Below are positions 7,598-15,291 of a DNA stretch of 20,605 nt, piece by piece. The stretch is from CAYWTX01 sp964461295 (GTDB taxonomy: Bacteria; Planctomycetota; Phycisphaerae; SM23-33). Both the position numbers and the translations under genes were made by a program. The notes under the pieces were generated by a model that was not told where the DNA came from, made no database searches, and saw nothing but the letters and a program-made list of their open reading frames with translations. Position 1 is the first letter of the stretch, and each line of letters opens with the position of its first letter. The DNA lies in NCBI GenBank assembly GCA_964461295.1, contig CAYWTX010000021.1, positions 1 to 20,605 on the forward strand, given 5' to 3'.

Positions 7598-8896
7598 ATG
7601 CGTATCGTGACCATGGCAGCGGCGGTGTTGGCTGGGCTGGCGTCGTTCCCGGCCGCGGCGGCCGCACAGGATAGGGCGGCCGAGGAAGCCGCGTCGCTGT
7701 GGCGGGCGGTGCGGACGGCGGACCTGGACAGCCCGCAGTTCGAGCAGGCGCGGAAGAAGCTCAAGGCGGCCGTGGAGGCGTTGAGCGGCTCGAAGCGTGC
7801 GGTGGCGGCGGCGGCGATGATGGACCGCAACGCCGGCGAGGCGGTGAATGCGGCGGCGGTGGAGTTGCTGGGGGGCGACCCGCTGGCGGTGACGGACGTG
7901 CAGCGGATCCTGTGGGATGAGCAGCGGACCTGGGGCCAGCGCGAGCTGATCAAGACATACTACGACTTCTGCCGGTGCAAGTCCAAGGGATCGGTGGTGT
8001 CCGACGCGGCCTGCGAGCAGCTCATCGCCCTGCTGGCCGACCGGATCGACAAGCTGGCCGGACAGAAGGTCGCCTACGGCGAGCAGCGGTTGCTGACGCA
8101 CTTGTGCATGTCGGTGCTGGGACGCCACGGCGCCGAGGGCGAGCCGAACCAGGCGGCCGCGATGGCCAAGGCGATGGAGAAGTACGCCGGCAAGGCTGGA
8201 CCTGTGGACTCGCTGGGCGCGGCGTTCACGACCTGGATCGAGCTGCGGAAGACCAGGAACACCGTCTCGACGTTCGCCCAGGCGCTGCAGGCGCTGGGGC
8301 ACTGGGACGGGGTGATGCGACTGCAGGCCGTGGCGCTGCTGGCCGAGGAAGTCGTCAAGGACGACAAGGCCGCGCAGGTCGTGCTGGGCCTGTTCGACGA
8401 TCCACAGGAGGAGACGCGGGCCAGCGCCATCCGCGTCTTCGCGTTCGCCCGGGGCTACAAGTCCGACCTGGTCGTGCCGCTGCTGGTGACGATCTTGACC
8501 GAGGGCGAGGGCGTGGTGCCGCAAGCCGCCGCCGCTGACGCCCTGATCGCCCGCGCCAACCAGGCCGCCAAGAAGATCGACACGCTGTTGGACGCCATCG
8601 CCGAACGGGATCGCCGGGCCGGCGACTCCCGCACCAGCAGCATTCTCCAGGTGCTCTCGCAGATGACGCCCTATGCCTCGCCCAAGCAGCGCGAGCGGAT
8701 CATGGCCGCGGCCGTGAAGAACCTCCATCGCTCCCCCGACGGCGCCCTGACCGCCCTGGCCGCGCTGGGCGAACAGGCTCGCCCGGCCGTGCCCGCCATT
8801 GGCGAGTACCGCGCCACGGCCGACCGCTTCCGCCGAGCACAGATCGACCGACACGTCCTGCCGGCGATCCAACCTGACTTACCCAGGAAGAACTAG
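7598..8896 (+). CDS. Exported HEAT-repeat protein of unknown function
   Basis: The 432-residue product starts with a signal peptide: MRIVTM, a hydrophobic core AAAVLAGLASFPA and an Ala-rich end before QDRA, so cleavage probably falls near residue 23-24. The mature part is almost all helical. From about 230 on it shows HEAT-like paired helices (for example MRLQAVALLAEEVVKDDKAA, VVLGLFDDPQEETRASAIRV, LVVPLLVTILTEGEGVVPQA). Such repeats make superhelical scaffolds for protein binding; no enzymatic motif is seen. I chose the ATG at 7598 because GGGAG lies upstream and the signal peptide begins there; an in-frame upstream codon at 7544 would add an unlikely Arg-rich extension. The neighbours do not point to a partner. 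Confidence 0.8.
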   Translation: MRIVTMAAAVLAGLASFPAAAAAQDRAAEEAASLWRAVRTADLDSPQFEQARKKLKAAVEALSGSKRAVAAAAMMDRNAGEAVNAAAVELLGGDPLAVTDVQRILWDEQRTWGQRELIKTYYDFCRCKSKGSVVSDAACEQLIALLADRIDKLAGQKVAYGEQRLLTHLCMSVLGRHGAEGEPNQAAAMAKAMEKYAGKAGPVDSLGAAFTTWIELRKTRNTVSTFAQALQALGHWDGVMRLQAVALLAEEVVKDDKAAQVVLGLFDDPQEETRASAIRVFAFARGYKSDLVVPLLVTILTEGEGVVPQAAAADALIARANQAAKKIDTLLDAIAERDRRAGDSRTSSILQVLSQMTPYASPKQRERIMAAAVKNLHRSPDGALTALAALGEQARPAVPAIGEYRATADRFRRAQIDRHVLPAIQPDLPRKN

Positions 8897-8940
8897 GGGC
8901 GATCTGGACGCCTGGCGCCACAAGGGCGCAGAGGGGCGCG

Positions 8941-9840
8941 TCACACCACCGCGATGCTCGCCTCCATCACGTGCGACTGCCCCGCGGCGACCGTGACCGC
9001 GTTGTGGTCGGCGTTGGCCGTTTCCACGCACACCATCCCCGGCCATTCGTCGTCGCCGAAGTCCGGCATGCGGGCGGCCTTCGCCGCCCACGGATTCCAC
9101 ACGACGGTCGACCGGGAGCCCCTCTTGGCGATCACGATTCGGCGATTCGCCCCCGCGTCGTCCAGCACGCACTCGCCCATCGTGTTCAAGTATACGCGGT
9201 CGGTCTCGCCGCTGAAGCGGATCGGCTCGTCGCCCTGGCGCTTCCGCTTCGCGCCATCCACCTTGTCGATGTACTCGACCCCGGCCAGGCCGGCAACCGA
9301 CACGTTCCGCACGTCCGACACGCGGAAGTACGTGTGCAGCGCCTCGGCGATCGTGAACGCCTCGCGCCCGACGTTGCGCGTCTCCAGCGACATCGTCAGC
9401 GTCCGGCCGACCCGCACGCGGTGCCGCAGCTCAAAGCCGCCCCATTTCTCGTTCGCCCCGCCGGCAAGGAGCAGGCACACGCTGACGTCGCCTGCCTCCC
9501 GTGTCACCGACTCGACCGCCCACTCCGCCAGGCGGGCGAACCCGTGCGCCGGCGCATTGGGCTCGCCTTCCTTCGGCCCGAACCACGGCCAACACACCGG
9601 CACGCCGCCCCGAATCGGCTTGAGCGGCTCGAACCAGCTCTTCTCGCTGAGCCACAGCACGCTTTGCTCGCCGCCCGGCTGCCAGTGCGCGACGTGCGCG
9701 CCCAGCAGGTACACCTGCGCCTCGCCGCCGGAGGCGGTCACGTCCAGTCGTGTCAGACCGCCGGCCCGGGTTTGGAACCGCGCCGCGCCCCGGACCCCAA
9801 ACTGCTCGTTGAGTTCTTCGGATGTCATGGGCCCAAGCAT
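8941..9840 (-). CDS. Glucose-6-phosphate 1-epimerase-like aldose epimerase (YeaD family)
   Basis: The family interconverts alpha and beta anomers of hexose-6-phosphates. The 299 residues fit it (E. coli YeaD is close to this length). Visible hallmarks are the N-terminal beta segment VYLLGAHVAHWQP, IRGGVPVCWPWFGP, the HGFAR motif with H99, EALHTYFRVSDV, VVWNPWAAKAARMPDFGDDE, and MVCVETANADHNAVTV, whose Glu is expected to be the catalytic base. The start at 9840 has AGGTGAT five to eleven bases upstream; an in-frame ATG at 9828 is the alternative. The gene follows a possible 35-aa frame by four bases and an 82-aa gene, so the three probably form one transcript. No signal peptide is seen, so it should be cytoplasmic. 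Confidence 0.9.
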   Translation of the reverse strand: MLGPMTSEELNEQFGVRGAARFQTRAGGLTRLDVTASGGEAQVYLLGAHVAHWQPGGEQSVLWLSEKSWFEPLKPIRGGVPVCWPWFGPKEGEPNAPAHGFARLAEWAVESVTREAGDVSVCLLLAGGANEKWGGFELRHRVRVGRTLTMSLETRNVGREAFTIAEALHTYFRVSDVRNVSVAGLAGVEYIDKVDGAKRKRQGDEPIRFSGETDRVYLNTMGECVLDDAGANRRIVIAKRGSRSTVVWNPWAAKAARMPDFGDDEWPGMVCVETANADHNAVTVAAGQSHVMEASIAVV

Positions 9841-9844
9841 AGCA

Positions 9845-9952
9845 TCACCTGTCCCGCGCGTCGACCACGTCCTCAGGGAGGGGCGCTTCGCAGACGTTGT
9901 CGTGGAGGAACTGGGCCATCTTCGCGAAGGGAACATTTCTCAGCAGTATCAT
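9845..9952 (-). CDS. Possible 35-residue protein between an 82-aa gene and the epimerase
   Basis: The short frame reads MILLRNVPFAKMAQFLHDNV, then EAPLPEDVVDARDR. Its ATG at 9952 is preceded by GGGGGAG, its stop lies four bases before the epimerase start, and it begins 17 bases after the upstream gene ends. The tight fit and plausible ribosome binding site favour translation. The sequence is not recognised and is too short for coding statistics. It could instead be a leader peptide that couples translation into the epimerase, or a chance frame. Confidence 0.4.
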   Translation of the reverse strand: MILLRNVPFAKMAQFLHDNVCEAPLPEDVVDARDR

Positions 9953-9969
9953 CGGCTTCGGCTCTCCCC

Positions 9970-10218
9970 CTACGTGATGGGCCCCGTGTTCGGCGTGAAG
10001 TTGAAATCGGTCGCCGACCGCCTGCGCTTGGCGCGTTCGGTCATCATGGCCGCCGCGATGTCGTAAGCCATCTGCGCCAGGGCCTCCTGCCCTTCGAGTT
10101 GTATGATCGACTCCGGCAGCTTCCGCGTCATCGCGCTGTAGGTCTCGAGGTCGGTGAGAATCGCCTGCATCGCCCTGGCCGCGAACTCGTCCATCACGTC
10201 GTACGAAGTGGTCGCCAT
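9970..10218 (-). CDS. Small hypothetical protein, 82 residues
   Basis: The product begins MATTSYDVMDEFAARAMQAI and is predominantly helical and mildly amphipathic up to about residue 65. A basic patch (ERAKRRRS) follows, and a short extended end (DFNFTPNTGPIT). No known domain is recognised and no signal peptide or membrane segment is seen. The start is well supported: GAGGAGA lies six bases before the ATG at 10218. A much longer in-frame extension upstream has the low-complexity Arg/Pro composition of non-coding GC-rich DNA. A candidate promoter lies upstream at 10255-10284. It appears to lead an operon with the possible 35-aa frame and the epimerase. The helical, charged make-up would suit a small structural or nucleic-acid-binding protein, but that is a guess. 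Confidence 0.7.
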   Translation of the reverse strand: MATTSYDVMDEFAARAMQAILTDLETYSAMTRKLPESIIQLEGQEALAQMAYDIAAAMMTERAKRRRSATDFNFTPNTGPIT

Positions 10219-10254
10219 CGGATGTCTCCTCGCCTGTGTGCGGCTTCGCCCCCC

Positions 10255-10284
10255 ATTGTAAGCGACGGCCCACGAATTACCCAA
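10255..10284 (-). promoter_or_regulatory. Possible sigma70 promoter for the 82-aa gene operon
   Basis: On the minus strand TTGGGT (10284-10279) and TACAAT (10260-10255) are separated by 18 bp. The -10 box has five of six consensus bases, the -35 box three. Transcription would begin near 10248, about 30 bases before the ATG at 10218. Confidence 0.4.
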
Positions 10285-10396
10285 CGCGGGCAAAGCCAGC
10301 GCTGAGCATTTCGCGGACCTGCTGTTTGGCATTTGCCGACACCGGATCGTACCCTCCTCCTGGTCGGGGCATGGGCAGTTCGAAGGAGGCATTGGC

Positions 10397-11146
10397 ATGC
10401 GTACTCCGCTGAACCGTTGGGCAGTTCCCTGCGCTGTTGCCGCCCTGGGTGTTCTCCTGGGCGGGTGCGACGAACGCTGCACTCTCACGGCCGAGAACGC
10501 CGACCGCGGGCTGGTCATCGTCCTGCCCGGCATCGACGGCGGCACCGGCTACAGTCAGGCCACCTGCGAGGCCATCTCCCGCAACGCCCCGCCCGTGGCC
10601 GTCGAACTGTACAACTGGACGATCCCCTTTGGGGTGCTCTTCAACCAGACCGCCATCGGCCGAAACCACGACGTCGCCGCCAAGGTCGCCGACCGCATCC
10701 GCGACTACCAGCGCGATTACCCTGGTCGCCCGGTGTACCTCGTCGGCCACAGCGGCGGCACGGCAATCGCCGTCTGGGCAGCCGAGGCCCTCGGCGCCGA
10801 CGCCCCGGCCGAGAAGGTGATCCTGCTGGCCTCCTCGCTGTCGCCGGGGTACGACCTGTCGGCCGCCCTGGGCCGCTGCCGCCGCGGCATCGTCAGCTTC
10901 CACTCGCCGCGCGACGGCCTGCTTGGCGCGGGCACCACGCTCATCGGCACGATGGACGGCCAGCACAGCGAGTCGGCCGGGCTGGTCGGCTTCCGCCAGG
11001 CGGCGGGCAACCTCACGCAGGTCTGCTGGAGCCGGGAAATGGCCAAGTCCGGCCACAACGGCGGGCACATGGACTACATGTCGGCGGGGTTCATCAGCGA
11101 GTACATCGCCCCGCTGTTGCACGAAGAGGACGCGGAAATGGATTGA
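10397..11146 (+). CDS. Alpha/beta-hydrolase fold lipoprotein
   Basis: The 249-residue product has a lipoprotein signal: MRTPLNRW, a hydrophobic stretch, and lipobox LLGGC with Cys24. Mature residues begin CDERCTLTAENADR. The core is an alpha/beta hydrolase: strand VIVLPGIDGG, then the nucleophile elbow GHSGGTA with Ser119, an acidic candidate in HSPRDGL (about 175) and a His candidate in KSGHNGGHMDYM near the end. These would give a Ser-Asp-His triad. Substrate is unknown; a cell-envelope esterase or lipase-like role is inferred. The start has GGAGG in the stretch AAGGAGGCATTGGC just upstream. The gene stands alone and is convergent with the agarase-like gene. Confidence 0.8.
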   Translation: MRTPLNRWAVPCAVAALGVLLGGCDERCTLTAENADRGLVIVLPGIDGGTGYSQATCEAISRNAPPVAVELYNWTIPFGVLFNQTAIGRNHDVAAKVADRIRDYQRDYPGRPVYLVGHSGGTAIAVWAAEALGADAPAEKVILLASSLSPGYDLSAALGRCRRGIVSFHSPRDGLLGAGTTLIGTMDGQHSESAGLVGFRQAAGNLTQVCWSREMAKSGHNGGHMDYMSAGFISEYIAPLLHEEDAEMD

Positions 11147-11286
11147 CCGCGGGATCGCGGCGTCGCCCCGAGGCCCGGCCCCCGAGGCAGCGACCAGGCG
11201 GCGTGCATCGGGTTGAGCGGGTGCTGCCCGGCCGCGGCCACGCGCGCTCGTCGCCCGGGAGGATCCCAAGGCTCTCGTGCATGTCT

Positions 11287-13260
11287 TCAGGGCGAGCCGG
11301 CCCGGCCATGCCATTCATAGATTCCCGCCCCGATTTCGCGAGCCGCCTCCACCATCTCCCAGTGCGGGCGGTCCGCCACGTCGATCCATCCGATGGCCAT
11401 GTTCTCGCCGTTGGACGGCCGGCCCGTGCCCGCCTGGTCCACGTACTGGAACCAGTGGCTCCCGAGGCAGTATGGCATACTGGCGGCCGTGTGGACAAAC
11501 GCCGGGAAGTAGCGCCGCCGTTCCTCGGCCGTCAGCGCGTGCCAGAGCGGGGGCGGCAGGTGCGGGCCGTACTGAGCGTATTGGTGCTCGCCGATCTGGA
11601 TCGGCCGCCCGCAGAGGCGGTGCCACTCGTCGAAGCGTTCCGGCTCCGGCAGCAGCGAGTAGCAGTTCACGGTCACCACGTCGCACACCGCGGCGGCCCG
11701 GACCACCACCTCGTGCGGCCGGACACGCACAAACCGGCAACCGAGGTAAAGGTGATCGGGATCGGCGGCCTTCAGCAGTCGCGACACCTCGCCGAAGTAA
11801 CGCCGGGCGTACCGTTCCAGCAGCGCCACGCGCAGTTCGGCGGCGGTCTCGCTGGTTCCCAGCGCCGTCTCGTCGAGCCGGGCCACGTCGTCCCACGTGA
11901 GGCAGCGGCAGAGCGTGGCGGCGGCGAACGCAGCCGGGTCGGCGAATCGCTGACGAACGACTTCCAGCCAGGCGACGCGGATCGCGGCATCGGGCGGGCC
12001 GTCCAGCAGGCGCGGCTCGCGCCAGGGCAGCTCGTTGTCCACGAACCACCCCAGCAGCCACGCCTCGCCTCGCCACAGGGCGGCCGCCTCATTGACGTGT
12101 GCGGCGAACGCGTCCGCCCAACGCGGGTCGAAGACGTCGGCCATGTGACCCGCCCGGGCGGGCCCCACCCGGCTGCTCAGGCTGGCCGTGCCCGGCAGCC
12201 GTCGCGCTTGGAGCACGCTGAGATCGCTCCAGTTGCCGATGCCCGTCGCGCCCCAGGCAATCAGGCGGCGACAGGTGAAGTCCGCCCAGGCCTTCTCCGA
12301 CCCATACTTGCCCAGGGCGTTGGTCCCATGAAAGCACGCCGAGCCGTCCTCGCGCCACAGCCCGGGGTGCTCCCGTGGCGGCAGCGACTCGAACAACTCC
12401 TCGCGCCCCGTCACGACCGTGTTGTCGCCCAACCGAACGCAGGTGGAGCCGAACGACCAGTACGGATTGCCCAGCGGGTCCACGTACCACCAGCGGCCGG
12501 CATCGTCCTGCTCGACCCGGAAGAACCGGCCCTGCGCGAAGCGCGGCCCGCCGGTCCAGCCATGGTAGCGGTCCCTCTGGGGCCACGCCGGAGCGGCCGC
12601 CAGCGCCCGATCCTCCGCCTCGCGGTCGGCGGCGAGTTCGGCCCGGTCGCGCATCTTGCCCGGCCAGTCCACGTGCCGGCGCTGCCCGAACTGGTCCACC
12701 ACCGGCCCGGACGCGGCGGCGCCGGGCACCAGCCGGATGCGGTGCAGCACGATCGCGCGGGGCGTCTCATCCGCCGGCCGGACGACCAGACGCACCGCCA
12801 CGGGCGACCACGACGGTTCCTTCCCCTGGATCAGCGGCACCTCGCGCGTGTCGACGGCGAGCACCGTTCGCCCCGCCGGACACACGCGCCTGTCCATGAG
12901 CCGACTTCGAGCGCCGACCACCGCCCACTCCAGGTCCAGCGGCCCGCCCACCACAGTGACATCGAGCTCCAAGCGGGCGAAGTCCCGCCAGTCCGCGGGC
13001 AGGCCGCAGGCGGCAACCGTGGCATCCAGCAGGTGCCGCGGCGGGGAGTCGTGCAATTCCGCCGCCGGGTCGCCGGCCCCGGCCCCGAACCGCAGTTCCG
13101 CACGAGTGCCGTCGGGGGCCTCGCTCAGCGCGACCCCCAATGTCCGAACCGATTCTCGCACCACCCACGAGCCGCCGCCGGCAACGTCGGCCTCGTGCCG
13201 CTCGCTGCACTTGCGGGCCGCCTCCAGCCAGAGCCGGCCGTCCGTTGTGAGCGACTGCAT
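11287..13260 (-). CDS. Agarase-like glycoside hydrolase (clan GH-A, GH50-like)
   Basis: The 657-residue protein resembles GH50-type beta-agarases, which cut agarose-like algal polysaccharides. The start at 13260 has GGAGGAG just upstream. The first 200 residues form a beta-rich domain. The family-like linker QFGQRRHVDWPGKMRDRAEL precedes a GRWWYVDPLGNPYWSFGSTC segment and the catalytic barrel. The acid/base candidate is Glu410 in WFVDNELPW, and the nucleophile candidate is Glu558 in IQIGEHQYAQ, as in clan GH-A. The N-terminus lacks a clear signal peptide, so it may act in the cytoplasm on imported oligosaccharides or use another export route. It lies 34 bp after the phosphatase gene on the same strand. 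The exact substrate is not resolved. Confidence 0.72.
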   Translation of the reverse strand: MQSLTTDGRLWLEAARKCSERHEADVAGGGSWVVRESVRTLGVALSEAPDGTRAELRFGAGAGDPAAELHDSPPRHLLDATVAACGLPADWRDFARLELDVTVVGGPLDLEWAVVGARSRLMDRRVCPAGRTVLAVDTREVPLIQGKEPSWSPVAVRLVVRPADETPRAIVLHRIRLVPGAAASGPVVDQFGQRRHVDWPGKMRDRAELAADREAEDRALAAAPAWPQRDRYHGWTGGPRFAQGRFFRVEQDDAGRWWYVDPLGNPYWSFGSTCVRLGDNTVVTGREELFESLPPREHPGLWREDGSACFHGTNALGKYGSEKAWADFTCRRLIAWGATGIGNWSDLSVLQARRLPGTASLSSRVGPARAGHMADVFDPRWADAFAAHVNEAAALWRGEAWLLGWFVDNELPWREPRLLDGPPDAAIRVAWLEVVRQRFADPAAFAAATLCRCLTWDDVARLDETALGTSETAAELRVALLERYARRYFGEVSRLLKAADPDHLYLGCRFVRVRPHEVVVRAAAVCDVVTVNCYSLLPEPERFDEWHRLCGRPIQIGEHQYAQYGPHLPPPLWHALTAEERRRYFPAFVHTAASMPYCLGSHWFQYVDQAGTGRPSNGENMAIGWIDVADRPHWEMVEAAREIGAGIYEWHGRAGSP

Positions 13261-13294
13261 TCCGCTCCTCCTCAAGGGTTCGCTTCGCTCCGGA

Positions 13295-15016
13295 TCATCT
13301 CGACGGCGACTTGCCCAAACCGGCAACCACGAGGTCGACTCCCTGTCTTGGCAGGTACACCTTGCCCAACTTCTCTGCAAGAACCACGATTCCCTCCAAC
13401 TCGATCGTCTTGCCGTTCATGATCAGCAGGTTCTTCGAGAGGGGCAACTCGGCCTTCGCGTCGCCCTTCCTCACCACGAGGACGGGATTGGCCGGGTCCG
13501 TTCTGTCCAGCGCGGCATCCAGGCCCGCCGCGGCGAAGGCCCCCTCCGCCTCCACGAACAGCCTCCTGTTGAGGCCCTCGAAGTCGAAGCCCATCTCCCT
13601 CGCCATGAGCCTGCCCAGGCCCGTGTTCTGCCACAGGCCCGACGGCCTGTTCGGGCCGTAGGCGAAGAGGAACACGTCGGCGCCCGTGTGGCCGGGGGTG
13701 GTCCAGCCGATCCGCGCCTGCTTGGACAGCATGGCGCCGGCCGGCCCCATGAGCGGCTTGTTCGCGGCGATGGCCGTCTGCAGCGCCTTCACGTCGTCGG
13801 CAGCCAGTTCGGTCATGCCCCACTGCTCGGCGAAGGCCTTGCGGATGGCCTGCTCGGAGGAATCGCCCGCCAGCAGCTTCTGAATGCCCTCGGCGGTCAT
13901 CTTGAGCTTGCGCAGGGGAACCACCAGCGAATCGTCATCGGTCGCGGAATAGTCCTTGTGCGAGGCGGTCCCGATCGACACGCCGCCCGTGCCGTGATCC
14001 GCTACGACGAGAACCAGGGTGTTGCCGTGCTTCTTCGCGAAGTCCAGCGAGACTTTCACGGCCCTGTCGAAGGCGAGCAGGTCGGAGACCAGCCCCGACG
14101 GATCGTCGGCGTGCGCAGCCCAGTCGACCTTGGATCCCTCGACGAAGAGGAAAAATCCGCGGGTCCGCCCCTTGGGGCCGGCGGACAGCAGTTCGATGGC
14201 CTTGTCGGTCATCTCGGCAAGGGAGGGCTGCTGCGGGGCGAGTTCGTCGCGGTCGATGTCGTACTCCATGGCGTCCAGGGCAAAGGCGCCCCACACCGGG
14301 CCCGACCTGGAGGCGAGAAGCTCGTCACGGGTGGTGACGAAGGAGTAGCCCCTGGCCTTCAGGACCTCGATAAGGTTCTCCTTGTCGTCGCGTTTGCCGT
14401 CCTTCATCTCCCTGGGCAGCAGGTACTGCCTGCCGCCCGAAAGCACGACGTCCATGCCTTGGTACACCTGCTGCTCCCCCAGTTCGTTGTAGTTGCTGCG
14501 GTCATGCCAGTGCGAGGAAAAGGCCGCGGGGGTCGCGTGCTGGACATTGGAGGTGGCGACGAGCCCCACGGCCCGCCCGCTCACCTTCGCCCCTTCCAGG
14601 ACGGTGGCGAGCGGCACATACCTTGGGGCCACGTCCGGCCTGGCGGCGTCTATCGTCACGTTCCAGGCGCCGACAGAGATGCCCTTGTCGGTGCCCTTGT
14701 AGCCGGTGGCGTAGGCCGTCGCGCCGGGCGCTGAATCCGTAATGATGGAGTCCGCGCCGTAGGTCCGAACGGCGCCCGTCAGGATCGCGTCGACCGCGAG
14801 GGGCTCCCCCTTGACCCATCGCGCGAGCGGCCAGGCTTCCGGGCCTGTCCCGTCGGTCAAAAGGAGGATGACGTTCAGCGGCGCCTTCGCCGCCTTCGCC
14901 GCCTTCGCCGCCGCCCCGGCTTCTCTCCCGGCATCCACCATCGCCGGCTGTGGGGGCGTCGCGCAGCCTGCCAGAACCGTCGCGATGACTCCGAACAGGA
15001 ACAACCGCTTTCTCAT
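13295..15016 (-). CDS. Alkaline phosphatase (PhoA superfamily), predicted lipoprotein
   Basis: Alkaline phosphatases release inorganic phosphate from phosphomonoesters outside the cytoplasm. The 573-residue product begins with a lipoprotein signal (MRKRLFLFGVIATVLAGC, Cys18), an Ala/Lys tract (AAKAAKAAK, from a 9-bp tandem repeat at 14883-14909) and the first metal ligand segment ILLLTDGTG (Asp55). The nucleophile motif is TDSAPGATAYATG with Ser95. Other metal-ligand regions are FVEGSKVDWAAHADD, VVADHGTGG and TPGHTGADV. The start at 15016 overlaps the upstream remnant stop in an ATGA arrangement and has GGGAGG about seven bases upstream. AGG and AGA arginine codons are noticeably more frequent than in the flagellar genes, hinting at a different origin. 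The gene lies between a restriction-enzyme remnant and the agarase-like gene. Confidence 0.88.
   Translation of the reverse strand: MRKRLFLFGVIATVLAGCATPPQPAMVDAGREAGAAAKAAKAAKAPLNVILLLTDGTGPEAWPLARWVKGEPLAVDAILTGAVRTYGADSIITDSAPGATAYATGYKGTDKGISVGAWNVTIDAARPDVAPRYVPLATVLEGAKVSGRAVGLVATSNVQHATPAAFSSHWHDRSNYNELGEQQVYQGMDVVLSGGRQYLLPREMKDGKRDDKENLIEVLKARGYSFVTTRDELLASRSGPVWGAFALDAMEYDIDRDELAPQQPSLAEMTDKAIELLSAGPKGRTRGFFLFVEGSKVDWAAHADDPSGLVSDLLAFDRAVKVSLDFAKKHGNTLVLVVADHGTGGVSIGTASHKDYSATDDDSLVVPLRKLKMTAEGIQKLLAGDSSEQAIRKAFAEQWGMTELAADDVKALQTAIAANKPLMGPAGAMLSKQARIGWTTPGHTGADVFLFAYGPNRPSGLWQNTGLGRLMAREMGFDFEGLNRRLFVEAEGAFAAAGLDAALDRTDPANPVLVVRKGDAKAELPLSKNLLIMNGKTIELEGIVVLAEKLGKVYLPRQGVDLVVAGLGKSPSR
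14883..14909. repeat. 9-bp tandem repeat, three copies, inside the phosphatase gene
   Basis: GCCTTCGCC is repeated three times. In the phosphatase reading direction it encodes an Ala-Ala-Lys tract just after the lipoprotein cysteine, a plausible flexible tether. Such tracts can change length by slippage in steps of three residues without shifting the frame. Confidence 0.7.
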
Positions 15017-15291
15017 CGGGGCCTCCCGCCGACTGATCTGTTGAGCCTCTTGCAGAGGCCTTCGAAGCGAGGCGGAACACCCGCCGTCCGCGGCAACTCG
15101 TCGAAGCCGACGAACAGCGTCCTGGCGACGCTGGGCTTCCTGGCCTCGACGAAGAACTTCCGGACGCCCCCGAGGCGGAAGCAGTAGTCGGGCGCCTTCG
15201 TGGCCCCTCCGAACCTGATGGCGTCCCAGTGAATGACGTCTTTGTATGCTTCCGCGTAGCCCTGGGAGTTGTCCATGTGCCACCCCAACGC
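15013..15291 (-). pseudogene. Remnant of a type II restriction-modification enzyme, nuclease-domain fragment
   Basis: The frame encodes ALGWHMDNSQGYAEAYKDVI, then a segment with ATKAPDYCFRLGG and RKFFVEARKPSV, then about 35 unrelated residues to TGA at 15015-15013. From memory this matches the N-terminal PD-(D/E)xK domain of Eco57I-like type IIG enzymes (ALGWxxDNxxGYAEAYKDVIHEDAI, TKAPDYCFRIGGxRKFFVEAKKPSV). Homology starts at the last base of the lepA TAG codon (15291) and stops at PSV, so about 35 N-terminal residues and the whole methylase and target-recognition part are missing. The EAK lysine of the nuclease motif is Arg here. An internal ATG at 15276 would give an 87-aa peptide whose stop overlaps the phosphatase start. 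I read it as a decayed gene fragment, possibly still translated. Confidence 0.65.

Noticed and set aside
11166..11188. Direct repeat CCCCGAGGC at 11166-11174 and 11180-11188
   Set aside because: It is only nine bases, within GC-rich intergenic DNA between convergent genes, and forms no hairpin. Chance is sufficient.
10333..13422. Very long open frame on the plus strand through the agarase-like gene
   Set aside because: It is antisense to a gene with recognisable catalytic motifs. Its translation is Arg, Pro and His rich, as expected from the complementary strand of GC-rich coding DNA.
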